From the NCBI GenBank assembly GCA_023897205.1, contig JAHWDD010000010.1, forward strand, positions 744,001-808,000: a stretch of DNA of 64,000 nt. The letters run 5' to 3'. The position numbers and the translations under genes were made by a program. This document shows positions 32,883-43,346 of the stretch, piece after piece. This DNA comes from Exophiala sp. HKRS030 (Eukaryota > Ascomycota > Eurotiomycetes > Chaetothyriales > Herpotrichiellaceae). The notes below the pieces were generated by a model. The model saw only the letters and a program-made list of their open reading frames with translations. It made no database searches and was not told where the DNA came from. The first letter of the stretch is position 1. Each line of letters starts with the position of its first letter.

Positions 32883-35720
32883 ATGTTCTCTTGTCCAGAG
32901 TGCGGTAGGAACTATGTCACTCAAGGCTCTCTGAATAGGCATCTCAACAACCACTCTCTACAAACCACCGGACACAAGTGCTCGGTATGCGACTTGGCCT
33001 TTTCGCGACGGGATTTGATGCTACGTCACAAGGCAATCCATGACGATCCTCCACGTACACATCGACGCAGGTGTCACACTGCTTGCGAAGCATGTCGAAA
33101 CCTGCATGAGAAGTGCGATGGAGGAAGACCGTGTAATATGTGCCGCGATCGAAACCGAGAATGTGTGTACGCACAGAGATCTCGCCGAGTCAGTCAGCCT
33201 GCTCAAAGCACCAGCGGCACTGCGGATGGGAGACACTACTCTCTGGGGGCCAACAATACCGAAACTTCTGACCACGGCCAAGAAGTTCGTGAGAGAGGCA
33301 TAGACCGAACCGTCTCTCTGCGCAATTCACCATGGCCAAGCGGCGCAGATACTAACCTCTATGCGACGGCGGAAACCAGATCTACCGCTGCACACCAACA
33401 AGAAAGCACAACCACGATGAATTCAGTGACCAATGGAGCTCTATGGGATGGCTCCACCATTGTGTCACCGTCTGGCTACACAGACTCCTTCCTGCAAAAT
33501 GTGCCAGGATCGCCTGTTGAGGGCGGCATTCCTTCATCAGAAACTGGTGATGCTTTACAGAGGTCGAGAATTGAAGGTGACCTTCCCCAAACGGACGAGG
33601 CCGATCTCTTTGCAGACGTAATGCATCTGGAGGGCAACGATATTACGGACAGGATCCAGAATGACGAAATATTCGCTGAACTAGACACCTCCACAATCCC
33701 TGAGTTTTTGGATATTCTCCTCCCTGATTTGCCAGATGTATCCTTTGGAGACCATACTCTTCTTCTAGAGGGCCACGCAGGTCAGAGCGATTGCCGAGAG
33801 GATACCCAGTCTGAGATGGCGTTGCCACGAACGGACAAAATGATACATCATCAGCTACGAGACCCCAGTTTCCAGTTCCCGTCCACCTGGCCCGATATTA
33901 CCCTCTCTTCGTTGCCAACGGCGAGCGTAATGCACAATAATGAGGCCAGTAACCAATCTGATTTGGCGCATATGCCACCTCTCTCTTGGAAGGACAACAT
34001 TATCGATCCAGACGGACCCCAGACAAACGAGACTCGAAAGGAACGTCACTCTAAGCAGAGCATGCTTGTTAAAAGGTTGATTGACTACGCCATCACAGCC
34101 TCGGACGTATCGTCAGTCGAACGACGTCGTTACTGGGAGTCTGAATCCGCCCAAGTGTCTAAGGTGTTTGGTCTTTCTCAGCCGTCTGACCCCAGTGGTT
34201 GCATATTCGTCCGGATGGTTCAACTCTACCAGCAAAACATCCTCCCGTTGTGGCCCATGATCTGCGAGAAAGATCTCCAGGACCCGACAAGCTTACACCC
34301 AGTTCTCTTCCTGGTCGCTGTATCAATTGGTGCCATGTATCTTGATCAAAGAGCTAGTGTCTTTGGCGACATCTTGCAGAAGGGCTTACGAACAGCTCTG
34401 ATCACTTCCTTCATAGAAGAAGAGCTTACGGACACGGACACAATTTGGTTGGCTCAAGCCAGAAATACGATCCAAGTCGTTTCGTTGTATTCTGGCCAAG
34501 GTCTAGGGCTCACATACGCACAGCATCTGGGCGCGGTTCTACTGTCACAAAGTCGGCGCATGGGTTTGTTTCGGCGCACCGAGAATGAAGATTTTTCAGC
34601 CCCCCGGAGTGCTGAAGAACATGTCGCAGCGTGGGTACGAACAGAAACAAGAAGACGTGTCGCATTTGGTATATTTCGAGCGGACGTTTTCATGAGTTCT
34701 CTTATGAATTGTCCGCCCAGTATCTCACCAGAAGAGTTGAAAATTTCCCTTCCATACCCAGATTCTCTGTGGCAGTCGATCGGGAATTTACCCGCAGAAG
34801 AGATATTGGATGCCCTGAGAGATGAGGCCGGTAAACAGAATAGCGGTCTTCTGTTTTGTGACCTCGTTCGCATCACCTTGGATCGCCACGAGGTCCTCTT
34901 AAATATGGAGGCGAGAGATTATGAGTTGCTTCTGTTCGGCCTGCAGAGGGAAGTATGGAAGTTCAGCCACGATCCCGATATGTTTCAGCGTTTGACCGGC
35001 CATACTCCCCAAGAGGATGAACATGCTGATTTCCTGGACGTCGAGGTCACTCGTGTCTTTGACAACCATTCCAAGCCACGAGACCGACTCCAGATCGACC
35101 ATCGGGAAATGAAGGACTTGATACTCGATAGGAGGCGGCTTCTCAAGGCTCTTGAGAAATGGAACCAAAGTTTCAATGCCAGCAGATACCGCGCTGGATT
35201 CAGCATTGATCGAGGAAGTATACTGAGTAGCCTGCTTCTGTTCCACATTTACCACGTTCAACTGAATGCCTCGCTGGATGTTCTGCATCAAATAGCCGAT
35301 GGTCGCTGCAACAAGACCACTATTGACAACCAGACGCTTCGGAAAACAATTCGCTGGGCACATAACTCACAAGGAAGGAAGGCCACATATCACGCTTCGA
35401 AGATTTGGTCACTCCTTGACAACGAGGCAAGAATGAATCCCATGAAGAAAGCACGGTACACTATGCTCTCATTCATGGGTTTATACCATGCATCCGTCGT
35501 GCTTTGGACAACATATGGAGCTCAGGGCGCCACCTTGCAGCCTCTTACGGCTCCACCGAGCATTGGTGGCTTGGATCTTTATCATCCCAGTAGTCATTGT
35601 CATATTCTGACTAGCATCGTGTTTCTCTATCAGAGGTTGAAGTGTATGAACTGGGATGCTTTTGCAGACAGTGTCAGAAGACTCTCCCGGTATCAATTTC
35701 CGCGAGATCATACCTGTTGA
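32883..35720 (+). CDS. Dual C2H2 plus Zn(II)2Cys6 fungal transcription factor
   Basis: Uninterrupted 945-residue frame, ATG at 32883. Two classical C2H2 fingers come first (C4/C7/H20/H24 and C33/C36/H49/H53), followed directly by a binuclear zinc cluster with Cys 68, 71, 78, 84, 87 and 94, spacing 2-6-5-2-6. A long acidic, Ser/Thr-rich linker runs to about residue 400, then a fungal-specific transcription factor domain (LYQQNILPLWPMIC, HPVLFLVAVSIGAMYLDQRA, LGAVLLSQSRRMGLFRR, WVRTETRRRVAFGIFRADVF). Combined C2H2-Zn2Cys6 regulators are a known fungal class, several tied to catabolic genes. Its place among the aromatic genes and the module motif in its own promoter make it the leading candidate for the pathway activator. 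Confidence 0.9.
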   Translation: MFSCPECGRNYVTQGSLNRHLNNHSLQTTGHKCSVCDLAFSRRDLMLRHKAIHDDPPRTHRRRCHTACEACRNLHEKCDGGRPCNMCRDRNRECVYAQRSRRVSQPAQSTSGTADGRHYSLGANNTETSDHGQEVRERGIDRTVSLRNSPWPSGADTNLYATAETRSTAAHQQESTTTMNSVTNGALWDGSTIVSPSGYTDSFLQNVPGSPVEGGIPSSETGDALQRSRIEGDLPQTDEADLFADVMHLEGNDITDRIQNDEIFAELDTSTIPEFLDILLPDLPDVSFGDHTLLLEGHAGQSDCREDTQSEMALPRTDKMIHHQLRDPSFQFPSTWPDITLSSLPTASVMHNNEASNQSDLAHMPPLSWKDNIIDPDGPQTNETRKERHSKQSMLVKRLIDYAITASDVSSVERRRYWESESAQVSKVFGLSQPSDPSGCIFVRMVQLYQQNILPLWPMICEKDLQDPTSLHPVLFLVAVSIGAMYLDQRASVFGDILQKGLRTALITSFIEEELTDTDTIWLAQARNTIQVVSLYSGQGLGLTYAQHLGAVLLSQSRRMGLFRRTENEDFSAPRSAEEHVAAWVRTETRRRVAFGIFRADVFMSSLMNCPPSISPEELKISLPYPDSLWQSIGNLPAEEILDALRDEAGKQNSGLLFCDLVRITLDRHEVLLNMEARDYELLLFGLQREVWKFSHDPDMFQRLTGHTPQEDEHADFLDVEVTRVFDNHSKPRDRLQIDHREMKDLILDRRRLLKALEKWNQSFNASRYRAGFSIDRGSILSSLLLFHIYHVQLNASLDVLHQIADGRCNKTTIDNQTLRKTIRWAHNSQGRKATYHASKIWSLLDNEARMNPMKKARYTMLSFMGLYHASVVLWTTYGAQGATLQPLTAPPSIGGLDLYHPSSHCHILTSIVFLYQRLKCMNWDAFADSVRRLSRYQFPRDHTC

Positions 35721-35959
35721 AGAAGATTTCCTGAATCAGCAATAAGCCAGAGCCATGTGCGTTGTCAACTTTGAGTTATACACGCCCTGGTTTGGGACGT
35801 TTGATCGCGGGAGGATAGTTGCAAACAGCAAGGGTTTAGCAACGATATACTAGCACCATTGAGCAAGGCAGTTACATGACATTCGGAAGAGTTATTATCA
35901 GTGTAAGAGGAAACAGAATTGGCCAACATCATATCTTTACTAATCAATGTGTACCCTGA

Positions 35960-37792
35960 TCACTTCGACAGATTGGTTCCATTAACCACCACCGTTTGTG
36001 GCCTGCGAAACTCTTCGGTAATCAAGCCATCGAGGTCAGCTTTGATAAGCAGTGCCAGCCGTTTGGAGCCCGGTCGTACTTGATTGATACCACCACCGTT
36101 GAACCATAGACCACGCTGCCTAGTTTGTCCCCAGATGTTGGTCCATTCGCCATCATTGTCCTGGAGCGTTCCAATGTCACCGACCTTCTCGGCAATCTCA
36201 CACCCAAACTGTTCTGCGACTTCAGCCTTGCGATTCTGATAGCCGGTTGCCAGAACAACCAAGCCAGCCTCGATGACTTTGCCATCGTTGAGCTTGAGCC
36301 CACTGGGAAGAAACTGTGAGACTCGAGAGTACTGTTCGACCCGAATTCCGCCCGCAGCGATGATATCGGAGGTGCCTTTGTTGAAGTAATATCCACCACC
36401 AGTGCGCAGAAACAGATCTAGCCATCCCATACGTCGAACGCCGTGACCTATATGGAATCCGACTGCTTCCAGCCTAGTCAGCAAGTCCTTGTCCATTTCG
36501 GTGGCCATATCATGGTAAGCTTGGCTACGCTGCTCTCGGATGGGATTGATCAACGCAGTGCCGTAGGTCAAATCAACCAGCTCGGTAGATATGGAGGGGT
36601 CAATGTAGCCTGCATATGTGAGATTTGCAGTGTCCATATTGACCACCACGGTTGAACCACGCTGAATCATGGTCGTCTCGACGCCATTCTTGTACAGGTC
36701 GTCGGCTATGTCATGTGCACTGGTTGCTGAACCGACAACGATAGCCTTCTTGATGCCGTAGTCTGCTGCCTTGGTGTATTTCGATGAATGCATGACTCGA
36801 CCAGTAAAAGATGATAAGCCAGGCAGCTCCGGAACGACTGGTTTACCACCTACTCCTCCAGTGGCTAGAACAATGTGGCTTGGGTGGAGGACACGCGTAA
36901 CTCCGTTGGCGGTTTTGAGTATTGCCGTCCACTTATTCGTTCCATCGTCATATGAGCCCTTGAGAAATTCTGTCGACGTCCATACATTTAGACTCAGGTA
37001 CTGAGCGTAGGTCTCGAGCCACTGACCCATGAGGTCTTTGGGCAGGTACTCGGGAAAGTGCTTGGGAAACTCGAGGAACGGAAAGCCATTCATCTCCACC
37101 GGGTTGTGAAGGTGCAGTGCATCGTAGCGACGGTACCAATTATCTCCCACTCGCTCATTCTTGTCGACGATCAGTGTGCAGACTCCAAGTTGTTCGAGAT
37201 GAGCTGCAACGATCAATCCTGCTTGCCCTGATCCCACAATCAGCACTTCGGGATTCATGTCGATGTATTGCCGCCTTATGTCGTGATGTTGTTTCCACGT
37301 CTCCCCGTCATAACTGGGCGTGTAGCCATTTCCGCGAGGATGCACTTCGGGGCCTTTGATGTTCTTGAGTTCTTCCAGCCGTGTGTACATGGCAGTTAGC
37401 TTCAGCGACTTGATATTCGGTAAGCAGTTGAGCACTGCGACTGCCCTTCCATTGTCTGTTTCAAAGTCTACGAAAGCTTCCAGCGTCAAAGAGTTGTCCT
37501 GTTGCACCTGAAATCGTGGTGCAGGCCAGTCGGAGGATACAAGAAAGTCGTGTGCCTTGATCACTTTGTTGGTCCGTAGGAGTGTCGAGATGGATGCGTC
37601 GCGGCTATGAAACTGCACAAAGTCCCACGTAAATGCCCCATTGTCCCGAAAGTAGGACACCTCGTGAAACAGATCATGAAGGCTCTTTGCATCGCCGCCA
37701 GTGAGGGCATTTTCGAATCCTGTCAACCAGGCTTCTACCAAAACTCGAGCCTGCTTTTGATCCGTTGGATCGATTTGAGCCAGCGACCCCAT
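35960..37792 (-). CDS. Class B flavin-containing monooxygenase with N-terminal SnoaL-like domain
   Basis: Intronless, 610 residues, ATG at 37792. Residues about 15-140 resemble a SnoaL/NTF2-like fold (WLTGFENALTGGDAKSLHDLF, FRDNGAFTWDF). The FAD site VLIVGSGQAGL is near residue 186. FTGRVMHSSKY fits FxGxxxHxxxY of flavin monooxygenases, where Baeyer-Villiger enzymes have Trp at the last position. The NADPH site is AIVVGSATSA near 350, and LVVLATGYQNR closes the FAD domain. Such fusion proteins are common in fungi and oxidise ketones, amines or aldehydes; the activity is not assignable. It is divergent from mhpA across 1.16 kb, so joint control is possible. Confidence 0.87.
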   Translation of the reverse strand: MGSLAQIDPTDQKQARVLVEAWLTGFENALTGGDAKSLHDLFHEVSYFRDNGAFTWDFVQFHSRDASISTLLRTNKVIKAHDFLVSSDWPAPRFQVQQDNSLTLEAFVDFETDNGRAVAVLNCLPNIKSLKLTAMYTRLEELKNIKGPEVHPRGNGYTPSYDGETWKQHHDIRRQYIDMNPEVLIVGSGQAGLIVAAHLEQLGVCTLIVDKNERVGDNWYRRYDALHLHNPVEMNGFPFLEFPKHFPEYLPKDLMGQWLETYAQYLSLNVWTSTEFLKGSYDDGTNKWTAILKTANGVTRVLHPSHIVLATGGVGGKPVVPELPGLSSFTGRVMHSSKYTKAADYGIKKAIVVGSATSAHDIADDLYKNGVETTMIQRGSTVVVNMDTANLTYAGYIDPSISTELVDLTYGTALINPIREQRSQAYHDMATEMDKDLLTRLEAVGFHIGHGVRRMGWLDLFLRTGGGYYFNKGTSDIIAAGGIRVEQYSRVSQFLPSGLKLNDGKVIEAGLVVLATGYQNRKAEVAEQFGCEIAEKVGDIGTLQDNDGEWTNIWGQTRQRGLWFNGGGINQVRPGSKRLALLIKADLDGLITEEFRRPQTVVVNGTNLSK

Positions 37793-38954
37793 TCCAACTT
37801 GAAGGACTCTGCGCCCCGAGAAAATTGTTGTCAGAATGTAAGGCGTTGCGTAGAATACAACACTAAGGGCCCGGAAATTTACGGTCCTACAATCCCTCTA
37901 GTACCTTATATAAAATAAAAGATTTGTGCAAGAATCTGTGAAAGCCAAAGTGGACTGATGCCGAGATTTGGACGACAAGGGCGGTTATAGTGGCAGTCCT
38001 ACGGTCTCTGAGCTTCGTCCAGCCATACAGCCGCAATGCCCCGTAAATTGATCCCGACGTACAGCAAGATTACCTGCGAGTAGGGTGAGGCACGGTACCA
38101 GATTCGTGTCTTGTGATGTTCATTAAGCTACTAGCCACTTGATACACGATTAAATAAAGATCATCCGACGTCTTGAAAGTAGGCATGGATCAGAGACGGC
38201 TGGACCATTCATCGAGATTCGTCATTGAAATTTGCTGAAAGATTCTTTTGCCGATATCAAACAGCTTCGAGGAGACACAAAAGACGACCAAAGCCATGTA
38301 TCAAGTACAACTTGTTGGCCACGCAGGTTGCTGCGGTACGCTCCACGCTGCATGGGGGGGGGGCTAAAGAGACACGGATATCTATTCAAGGTCACTAGGT
38401 ACTAGTCACTTATCCCAGCAGAGGCTCATCCATAAAAGCCCAGGGGTGAAAATGGGGGAAGGGTGAGACTGACTGACCATCGCACCCTACTTCTAAATGG
38501 AAAACATTCTGTCGCGCCCTGCAGTTTTCTTGTATCGTCTATATCTCCGCAGAAGCGCCATTGACACCGGCTTGGACCTTAAAGGTTGCGTAGCCCCACC
38601 AAAGAGAGCATCTGTAATTGGATGAGGCTGTGGCACAGCAGTAGGTAGGGCTGATATTCATTGATTTCTCACAACGCCGTTCCCGGAGTCGGAACGACTA
38701 ACTAGGTAATGGATTTCGCGGGCACTGTGATTCGACCGGAAATACTCCATTAACAAGCCTCGAACAAGCTAGATCTGTGAGCCATGGAGTGTCCGGTAGC
38801 CACTACATCCGGGCATGGGATATCGTGGCTTTTGCAAGTCCACGAACACAGTAAATCCTTCGCAAGGATGCATTGCCTTTAAGCATCACACCGATCATGG
38901 AAAGCCAGTCGTTTTGAATCTTGCAGAGGAAGCAATTGTGTGCCAAGGCTGATA
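37793..38954. promoter_or_regulatory. 1.16 kb divergent upstream region of FMO and mhpA-like genes
   Basis: No gene is visible. It carries one strong module motif (38816-38828), a run of ten G at 38354-38363, and CCGGTAGCCAC near 38793. ACCTTATATAAAATAAAA about 120 bases before the FMO start is a possible TATA region for that gene on the opposite strand. Confidence 0.5.
38816..38828 (+). promoter_or_regulatory. Operator-like motif TGGGATATCGTGG before mhpA
   Basis: Full match to YSGGATATYGTGG, 127 bases before the ATG at 38955. It contains the palindromic centre GATATC. A binding role is inferred from the other copies. Confidence 0.62.
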
Positions 38955-40562
38955 ATGTCATCTTGCGACACAGATGTTATCATAGTCGGTGCAGGACCTG
39001 TGGGCCTTGCACTTGGAAACTATCTGGGGAATTGTGGGGTTCAAGTCCTACTTCTTGAGAAGCGTGACAGGATCATCAACTATCCTCGGGCTATTGGGAT
39101 TGACGACGAGTCACTTCGCATGATTCAAGCCACCGGCCTTGTCGAGAATGTTATACCTCACACGACGCCAAACCACTCGTTGAGGTTCATTACCCCCCAG
39201 GGACGATGCTTTGCCGACTTTCAGCCGACAACCCTGGATTTTGGGTGGCCCCGTCGCAATGCCTTCACGCAACCAGAGGTCGATAAGGTCCTCTATGAGG
39301 GCCTGGGCAGGTTTGAAAATGTTGAAATACTCTTGTCCACCACCATCCAATCTGTATATGAGGATGAGAAGGGTGTTACAGTGGTTTCTGACAACCGGAC
39401 TTTTCACTCAAAATATCTGATCGGATCCGATGGTGGTAGCAGCTTCGTACGCAAGCACTTCAACATTGATTTCGAAGGGAAGACAGCCCCGGACCCGTGG
39501 ATAGTCGTCGATATCCGTAACGACCCTTTAGGAATTCCCAATGTATATGTGCATTGTGATCCCACACGGCCATATGTTTCTGCTGCACTACCTCATGCCA
39601 TTCGCCGATTCGAATTCATGGTCATGCCAGGCGAGACTGAAGAGTACCTAAGTCAACATCAGAATATGCGGAAGCTTCTAGCAAAAGTTTTACCTCATCC
39701 GGACAACATCGAGGTCATTCGGAGTCGGGTTTATACCCACAATGCTCGCTTGGCTGCCAGATTCCGCCACGGACGCGTCTTACTTGCTGGAGATGCAGCA
39801 CATATTATGCCTGTTTGGCAGGGACAAGGGTACAACAGTGGTCTGAGAGATGCCTTCAATCTCGGCTGGAAACTTGCTCGGGTCGCAAAGGGCATACTAC
39901 ACCCATCAATCCTAGACACCTACGAAGCGGAGCGTCGCAGTCATGCCAGAGCAATGATCGATCTCTCTGTGCTGACTGGACAGATATTTTGCCCCCCCTA
40001 TCGCTGGCTAGGTTGGCTAAGGGATGGAATGACTTGGATCATGTCATATTTCCCATCAGTTAAACGCTACTTTTTGGAAATGAGATTCAAACCCATGCCA
40101 CGATATGGCAGAGGAGCAGCTTTAGTCCTGGAAAAAGAGCGCTTCGCACCTGTAGGGACTATGTTCATCCAACCATTTATATTCAAGGACCAGGACTCTG
40201 AAAGGGAATACCGTCTCGACGACGTTATCGGCTCCGATAACTTTGGATTGATCGCCTGGGGCACGAATCCGATATGGGGACTGAATCCCCAGCAGGTGCA
40301 GGCATGGAGGCGCTTAGGAACCACATTCATTCAAGTATTACCGTCGTGTCAACTGAGAAGCCCCCAGGAAGCTGCAGAGAGCGAACTTGGGGTCCTTGGC
40401 GTGGGGGACAGCAGGAGTGCTGAACTCAAGAAGTGGTTCAGCAACCATCCTTGCTCCCTCGTGGTTATACGACCGGATCGGATTGTTGCAGCTGTGGCAA
40501 TTCCTCAGACGATAGGAGACGTATCGGACCGCTTTTTTGAAGCGATTGGGTTGGCTATTTGA
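38955..40562 (+). CDS. mhpA: 3-(3-hydroxyphenyl)propionate hydroxylase (MhpA-type flavoprotein monooxygenase)
   Basis: Intronless, 535 residues; ATG at 38955 chosen because codons before it reach only a GTG. It adds a hydroxyl ortho to the existing phenol of 3-(3-hydroxyphenyl)propionate or 3-hydroxycinnamate, giving the 2,3-dihydroxy catechol, with FAD, NADH and oxygen. Visible motifs: GAGPVG, the DG motif in [12 protein letters not shown] and the GD motif in [21 protein letters not shown]. As I recall E. coli MhpA, many blocks match closely: [50 protein letters not shown] and [14 protein letters not shown]. That exceeds ordinary fungal phenol-hydroxylase similarity and points to bacterial ancestry. 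It is convergent with the ring-cleavage gene and preceded by a module motif. Confidence 0.93.
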   Translation: MSSCDTDVIIVGAGPVGLALGNYLGNCGVQVLLLEKRDRIINYPRAIGIDDESLRMIQATGLVENVIPHTTPNHSLRFITPQGRCFADFQPTTLDFGWPRRNAFTQPEVDKVLYEGLGRFENVEILLSTTIQSVYEDEKGVTVVSDNRTFHSKYLIGSDGGSSFVRKHFNIDFEGKTAPDPWIVVDIRNDPLGIPNVYVHCDPTRPYVSAALPHAIRRFEFMVMPGETEEYLSQHQNMRKLLAKVLPHPDNIEVIRSRVYTHNARLAARFRHGRVLLAGDAAHIMPVWQGQGYNSGLRDAFNLGWKLARVAKGILHPSILDTYEAERRSHARAMIDLSVLTGQIFCPPYRWLGWLRDGMTWIMSYFPSVKRYFLEMRFKPMPRYGRGAALVLEKERFAPVGTMFIQPFIFKDQDSEREYRLDDVIGSDNFGLIAWGTNPIWGLNPQQVQAWRRLGTTFIQVLPSCQLRSPQEAAESELGVLGVGDSRSAELKKWFSNHPCSLVVIRPDRIVAAVAIPQTIGDVSDRFFEAIGLAI

Positions 40563-41042
40563 AATGCGGGAATACTTGGATGATTCCCTTGAGTGCAGTT
40601 GGCAGGATCTGCCGTCCTTGATTGGGCCAATGAATAGAAAGCACATGATCTCATCCTGAGGGGTCCTAAAACACAGGATAATGAATTGCTTTTCTCTTAT
40701 CAAAGAAAGAAGATAGGATCATTGAAGAGAAATTTAGGCTAGAAAGCCTAGGTCAAGACGTTGATTACCCAGGAACCACTGGCATATATTTCTATAAGCT
40801 CTATCCTCATATATCATTGCGAATGCACCTTGTACTTTCCTCACGTATTCATGGATTTAGTTTACGGGTGCACGATTGATTGAAAGTGGCCGTTCTAAGG
40901 AAAACTTCTGGTCCGAAAACACTGAAGTAGTAAACGAAATTCAAAGTGTTTTCCTCAATTGCCCAGAATACTCATGACTCCATTTGATGCGAGGTGAACA
41001 GGCTCTGCTGCTGGAATCACATCAACATGGACCACTCTCTCG
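40563..41042. other. Intergenic between convergent mhpA and mhpB genes
   Basis: 480 bases, no gene. AT-rich 3' flanks with no operon-style linkage, as expected for separately transcribed fungal genes. Confidence 0.6.
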
Positions 41043-41993
41043 CTAAATGGACTTGGCAGTCAGGCCTCCGAATCCAGATATCCACTCAGGAATTGGCCGA
41101 TAGTATTGAAGTACAGGCTCGTATGGTCCCATGATGGCCATGGCAGATGCAGCCGCTACCCATGTTTTGGTTTCGTGGGTTGATGCGCCAGCAATCTCTG
41201 TCACATCCTTGTTTTCCACGTCGTCAAGTATCCACATGTTGTTACTGGCAATATTATGCAGAAACTGCTGGTCCCATTCCGGAGCAAGCGCGTGCAGTGA
41301 GTTTGGATCCTTGACGAATTGCTTCGCAGCGGCGATGGTTCGAGTTGTTCTGAGTTCCCGTGCTTCTTTTGAAAGGTTTTTACCAGCTCCCAAGAGGAGC
41401 TGCCGTACTGGCTCGGGAGCTGTAGCATACTCGGGTACAGGCGGCTGATGAGACAGACCTCCAGACGCCATGAAGAGTACTCTTCTATCCAGTCTTTTGC
41501 AGAAACCTCCGACGGCTTCTCCCAGCACTCTGGCTCGCTTGAACGTCGGTAGGGGGGGCGCGACGCCATTGACGAAGATCGGTATGACCGGATACTTGTC
41601 GATTCCACCAAGTAGAATGCTCAGAGGCTGTGAGAAGGCGTGGTCGACTTGCATTTTTTGGGAGGTTGCTATGTCTACACCGTTCTGGATGCAGTATTCT
41701 GCAAGCTGAGTTGCAAGTTCCGGCGCAGTGGCCAGTGGTCCTTTCGAGGTGCCAAAGTCGCCAATGGCATGTGCCTCTATGCCCACACAATAGCAAGGCA
41801 TCACATCGTGAAAAAAGCCGTTGAAGTGGTCCGGTGCGAATACAACCACAAGCTCTGGATCGTACTCTGCAATCAGTCTCCGTGCTTCTTGGGTATAATC
41901 CTCGACCTCTGCAAGGACGGAATCGGCCGGGTTGACTAATCCGATCAGAGGCGTGTGTGACATGCACTGTAAAAACCCAGACATGCCAGGCAT
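41043..41993 (-). CDS. mhpB: 2,3-dihydroxyphenylpropionate 1,2-dioxygenase (MhpB-type extradiol ring cleavage)
   Basis: Intronless, 316 residues, ATG at 41993. It opens the catechol ring of 2,3-dihydroxyphenylpropionate between C1 and C2 using Fe(II), the class III (LigB-type) extradiol fold. Signatures: MSHTPLIGLVNPAD, ELVVVFAPDHFNGFFHDVMP, QVDHAFSQPL with an active-site His, VIPIFVNGVAPPLPTFKRARVLGEA, MASGGLSHQPPVPEY with a second catalytic His, and the C-terminal YYRPIPEWISGFGGL. These match bacterial MhpB blocks as I recall them, and the length agrees (314 residues in E. coli). Extradiol meta cleavage of this type is rare in fungi. It is transcribed on the same strand as mhpC, from a separate upstream region. 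Confidence 0.93.
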   Translation of the reverse strand: MPGMSGFLQCMSHTPLIGLVNPADSVLAEVEDYTQEARRLIAEYDPELVVVFAPDHFNGFFHDVMPCYCVGIEAHAIGDFGTSKGPLATAPELATQLAEYCIQNGVDIATSQKMQVDHAFSQPLSILLGGIDKYPVIPIFVNGVAPPLPTFKRARVLGEAVGGFCKRLDRRVLFMASGGLSHQPPVPEYATAPEPVRQLLLGAGKNLSKEARELRTTRTIAAAKQFVKDPNSLHALAPEWDQQFLHNIASNNMWILDDVENKDVTEIAGASTHETKTWVAAASAMAIMGPYEPVLQYYRPIPEWISGFGGLTAKSI

Positions 41994-42488
41994 ATGGCAA
42001 AGAGATCGGCCAGGGAGGATATAAGAGCCTTAAAAATGTGAAAAGCACGTAGCCAGGAAGACGGCAGCAAAGACTTGAGTTAATCAGGGTACTTCATTTT
42101 GCACTACAGTAGTACTCTGACAAGACCTTGGGGAAAAGGTGGCATACGTTGTTGCCCGATGGGGTTATTGTAGTACCACAGAGCAGCTACTGTGCTAGTT
42201 ACAGGTCTGTATCACCGGATCTACTAACCAACTCATTCACTATCTACGCCACGTCTCGTGTCCCAGTCCATCGACATCCCGTACATGATTTTATGACTAC
42301 ACCACGGGTTATATTAAGCTAGGGGTAGGTGGAGATATAGGCTATAGTCCGGATGCATACAGGTGATGTATGTACCGACTTTCTGGAACATGGACGAGAG
42401 AAAACTGCACTTCCTATATTGTGTTGGTGTATCAACACCAGTATTTGTTCGGAGGCATGCCTATGTCCAAGCAATGGCAAGTGTAACT
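41994..42488. promoter_or_regulatory. Upstream region of mhpB
   Basis: 495 bases with no gene. GGGGTTATTGTAG at 42161-42173 and CCACGGGTTAT near 42303 are weak relatives of the module motif; no strong copy is present. A minus-strand TATA is not obvious. Confidence 0.4.
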
Positions 42489-43346
42489 CTAAGCTTTCAA
42501 GAAATCTATGACAATACTGTTAAATCTGTCTGCGTGTTCCCATTGAGCCCAATGACCGCACTTGTTAAACAGATGGACCTCTGAATTTGGAATGCCGGCT
42601 CCCAAGCGAAATGCTCCATCCACCGGCATAACTCGATCCTGACGGCCCCAAATGATCAATGTTGGCACCTGGATCTCAGGGAGCCTTGGTGTAACATCGG
42701 GATACTGAACTGCATTCAAGGCGGAACTTTTTAGAAAGTTCTTCAGGTGATCCTCTCTGGAGAGCATGTTCCTCAGTCGTAATTGCAGTAGATCTTCGGT
42801 GAGGCTACTGCTATCGTAGACGAAAATGTCGTTGAACTTCTTCAAGTTTTCCAAGGTGGGATAACGGTATAGATTAATGACTTGCTTCATTCCTTCAGTA
42901 GGCATCGGGGTAAAGAGACTGATGCCGCCAGTGCCACCTCCCATGAGAACAAGTTTACCGACATGATTGGGAAACTCCAGAGTAAACGCAGAAGCACTAT
43001 GCCCGCCCATTGAGTTTCCTACAAGATGGATCTTACTGACTCCAAGCAGGTCGATGACACCTTTCACTACTCTAGCATTGAGAAATGAACGGGCTTCTGA
43101 ATTGATGATCGGGTCGCTGTCGCCCCAACCAGGAAAATCAATGAGCAGCACCCGGTATCCAGCATCGACAAATGATTCGATATTTCGGTGGAAGTTGGCC
43201 CAACCAGTCGCACCTGGACCTGATCCATGCAGCATCACAACTGTTTCTTTGCCGTGGCCGCAGTCGTTGTAGTGTATTTGCAAAGGCTTTCCATCCTCGT
43301 GAATGGTCACAAATCGACCTGTGTCCTCAGCTGTAAATGAAGACAT
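42489..43346 (-). CDS. mhpC: 2-hydroxy-6-oxonona-2,4-dienedioate hydrolase (MhpC-type meta-cleavage product hydrolase)
   Basis: Intronless, 285 residues, ATG at 43346. An alpha/beta-hydrolase that cuts the C-C bond of the ring-fission product, releasing 2-hydroxypenta-2,4-dienoate and succinate (or fumarate from the cinnamate branch). Motifs: oxyanion region [15 protein letters not shown], nucleophile GNSMGGHSA, acid in [11 protein letters not shown] and base in [14 protein letters not shown], the same order as in MhpC and BphD. The N-terminus ends an IHYNDCGHG strand typical of the family. Length agrees with bacterial MhpC (about 288). It is divergent from mhpD over 236 bases, so the pair probably shares one control region. 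Confidence 0.92.
   Translation of the reverse strand: MSSFTAEDTGRFVTIHEDGKPLQIHYNDCGHGKETVVMLHGSGPGATGWANFHRNIESFVDAGYRVLLIDFPGWGDSDPIINSEARSFLNARVVKGVIDLLGVSKIHLVGNSMGGHSASAFTLEFPNHVGKLVLMGGGTGGISLFTPMPTEGMKQVINLYRYPTLENLKKFNDIFVYDSSSLTEDLLQLRLRNMLSREDHLKNFLKSSALNAVQYPDVTPRLPEIQVPTLIIWGRQDRVMPVDGAFRLGAGIPNSEVHLFNKCGHWAQWEHADRFNSIVIDFLKA

Noticed and set aside
35960..37792. Calling the flavin monooxygenase a Baeyer-Villiger enzyme
   Set aside because: The fingerprint ends in Tyr (FTGRVMHSSKY), not the Trp typical of Baeyer-Villiger monooxygenases, so only class B flavin monooxygenase is stated.
38354..38363. Run of ten G as a functional element
   Set aside because: Homopolymers of this length occur by slippage and no supporting context is visible.
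41485..42048. 187-codon minus-strand frame overlapping mhpB
   Set aside because: Shadow in another frame of the ring-cleavage dioxygenase gene, which has all catalytic residues.
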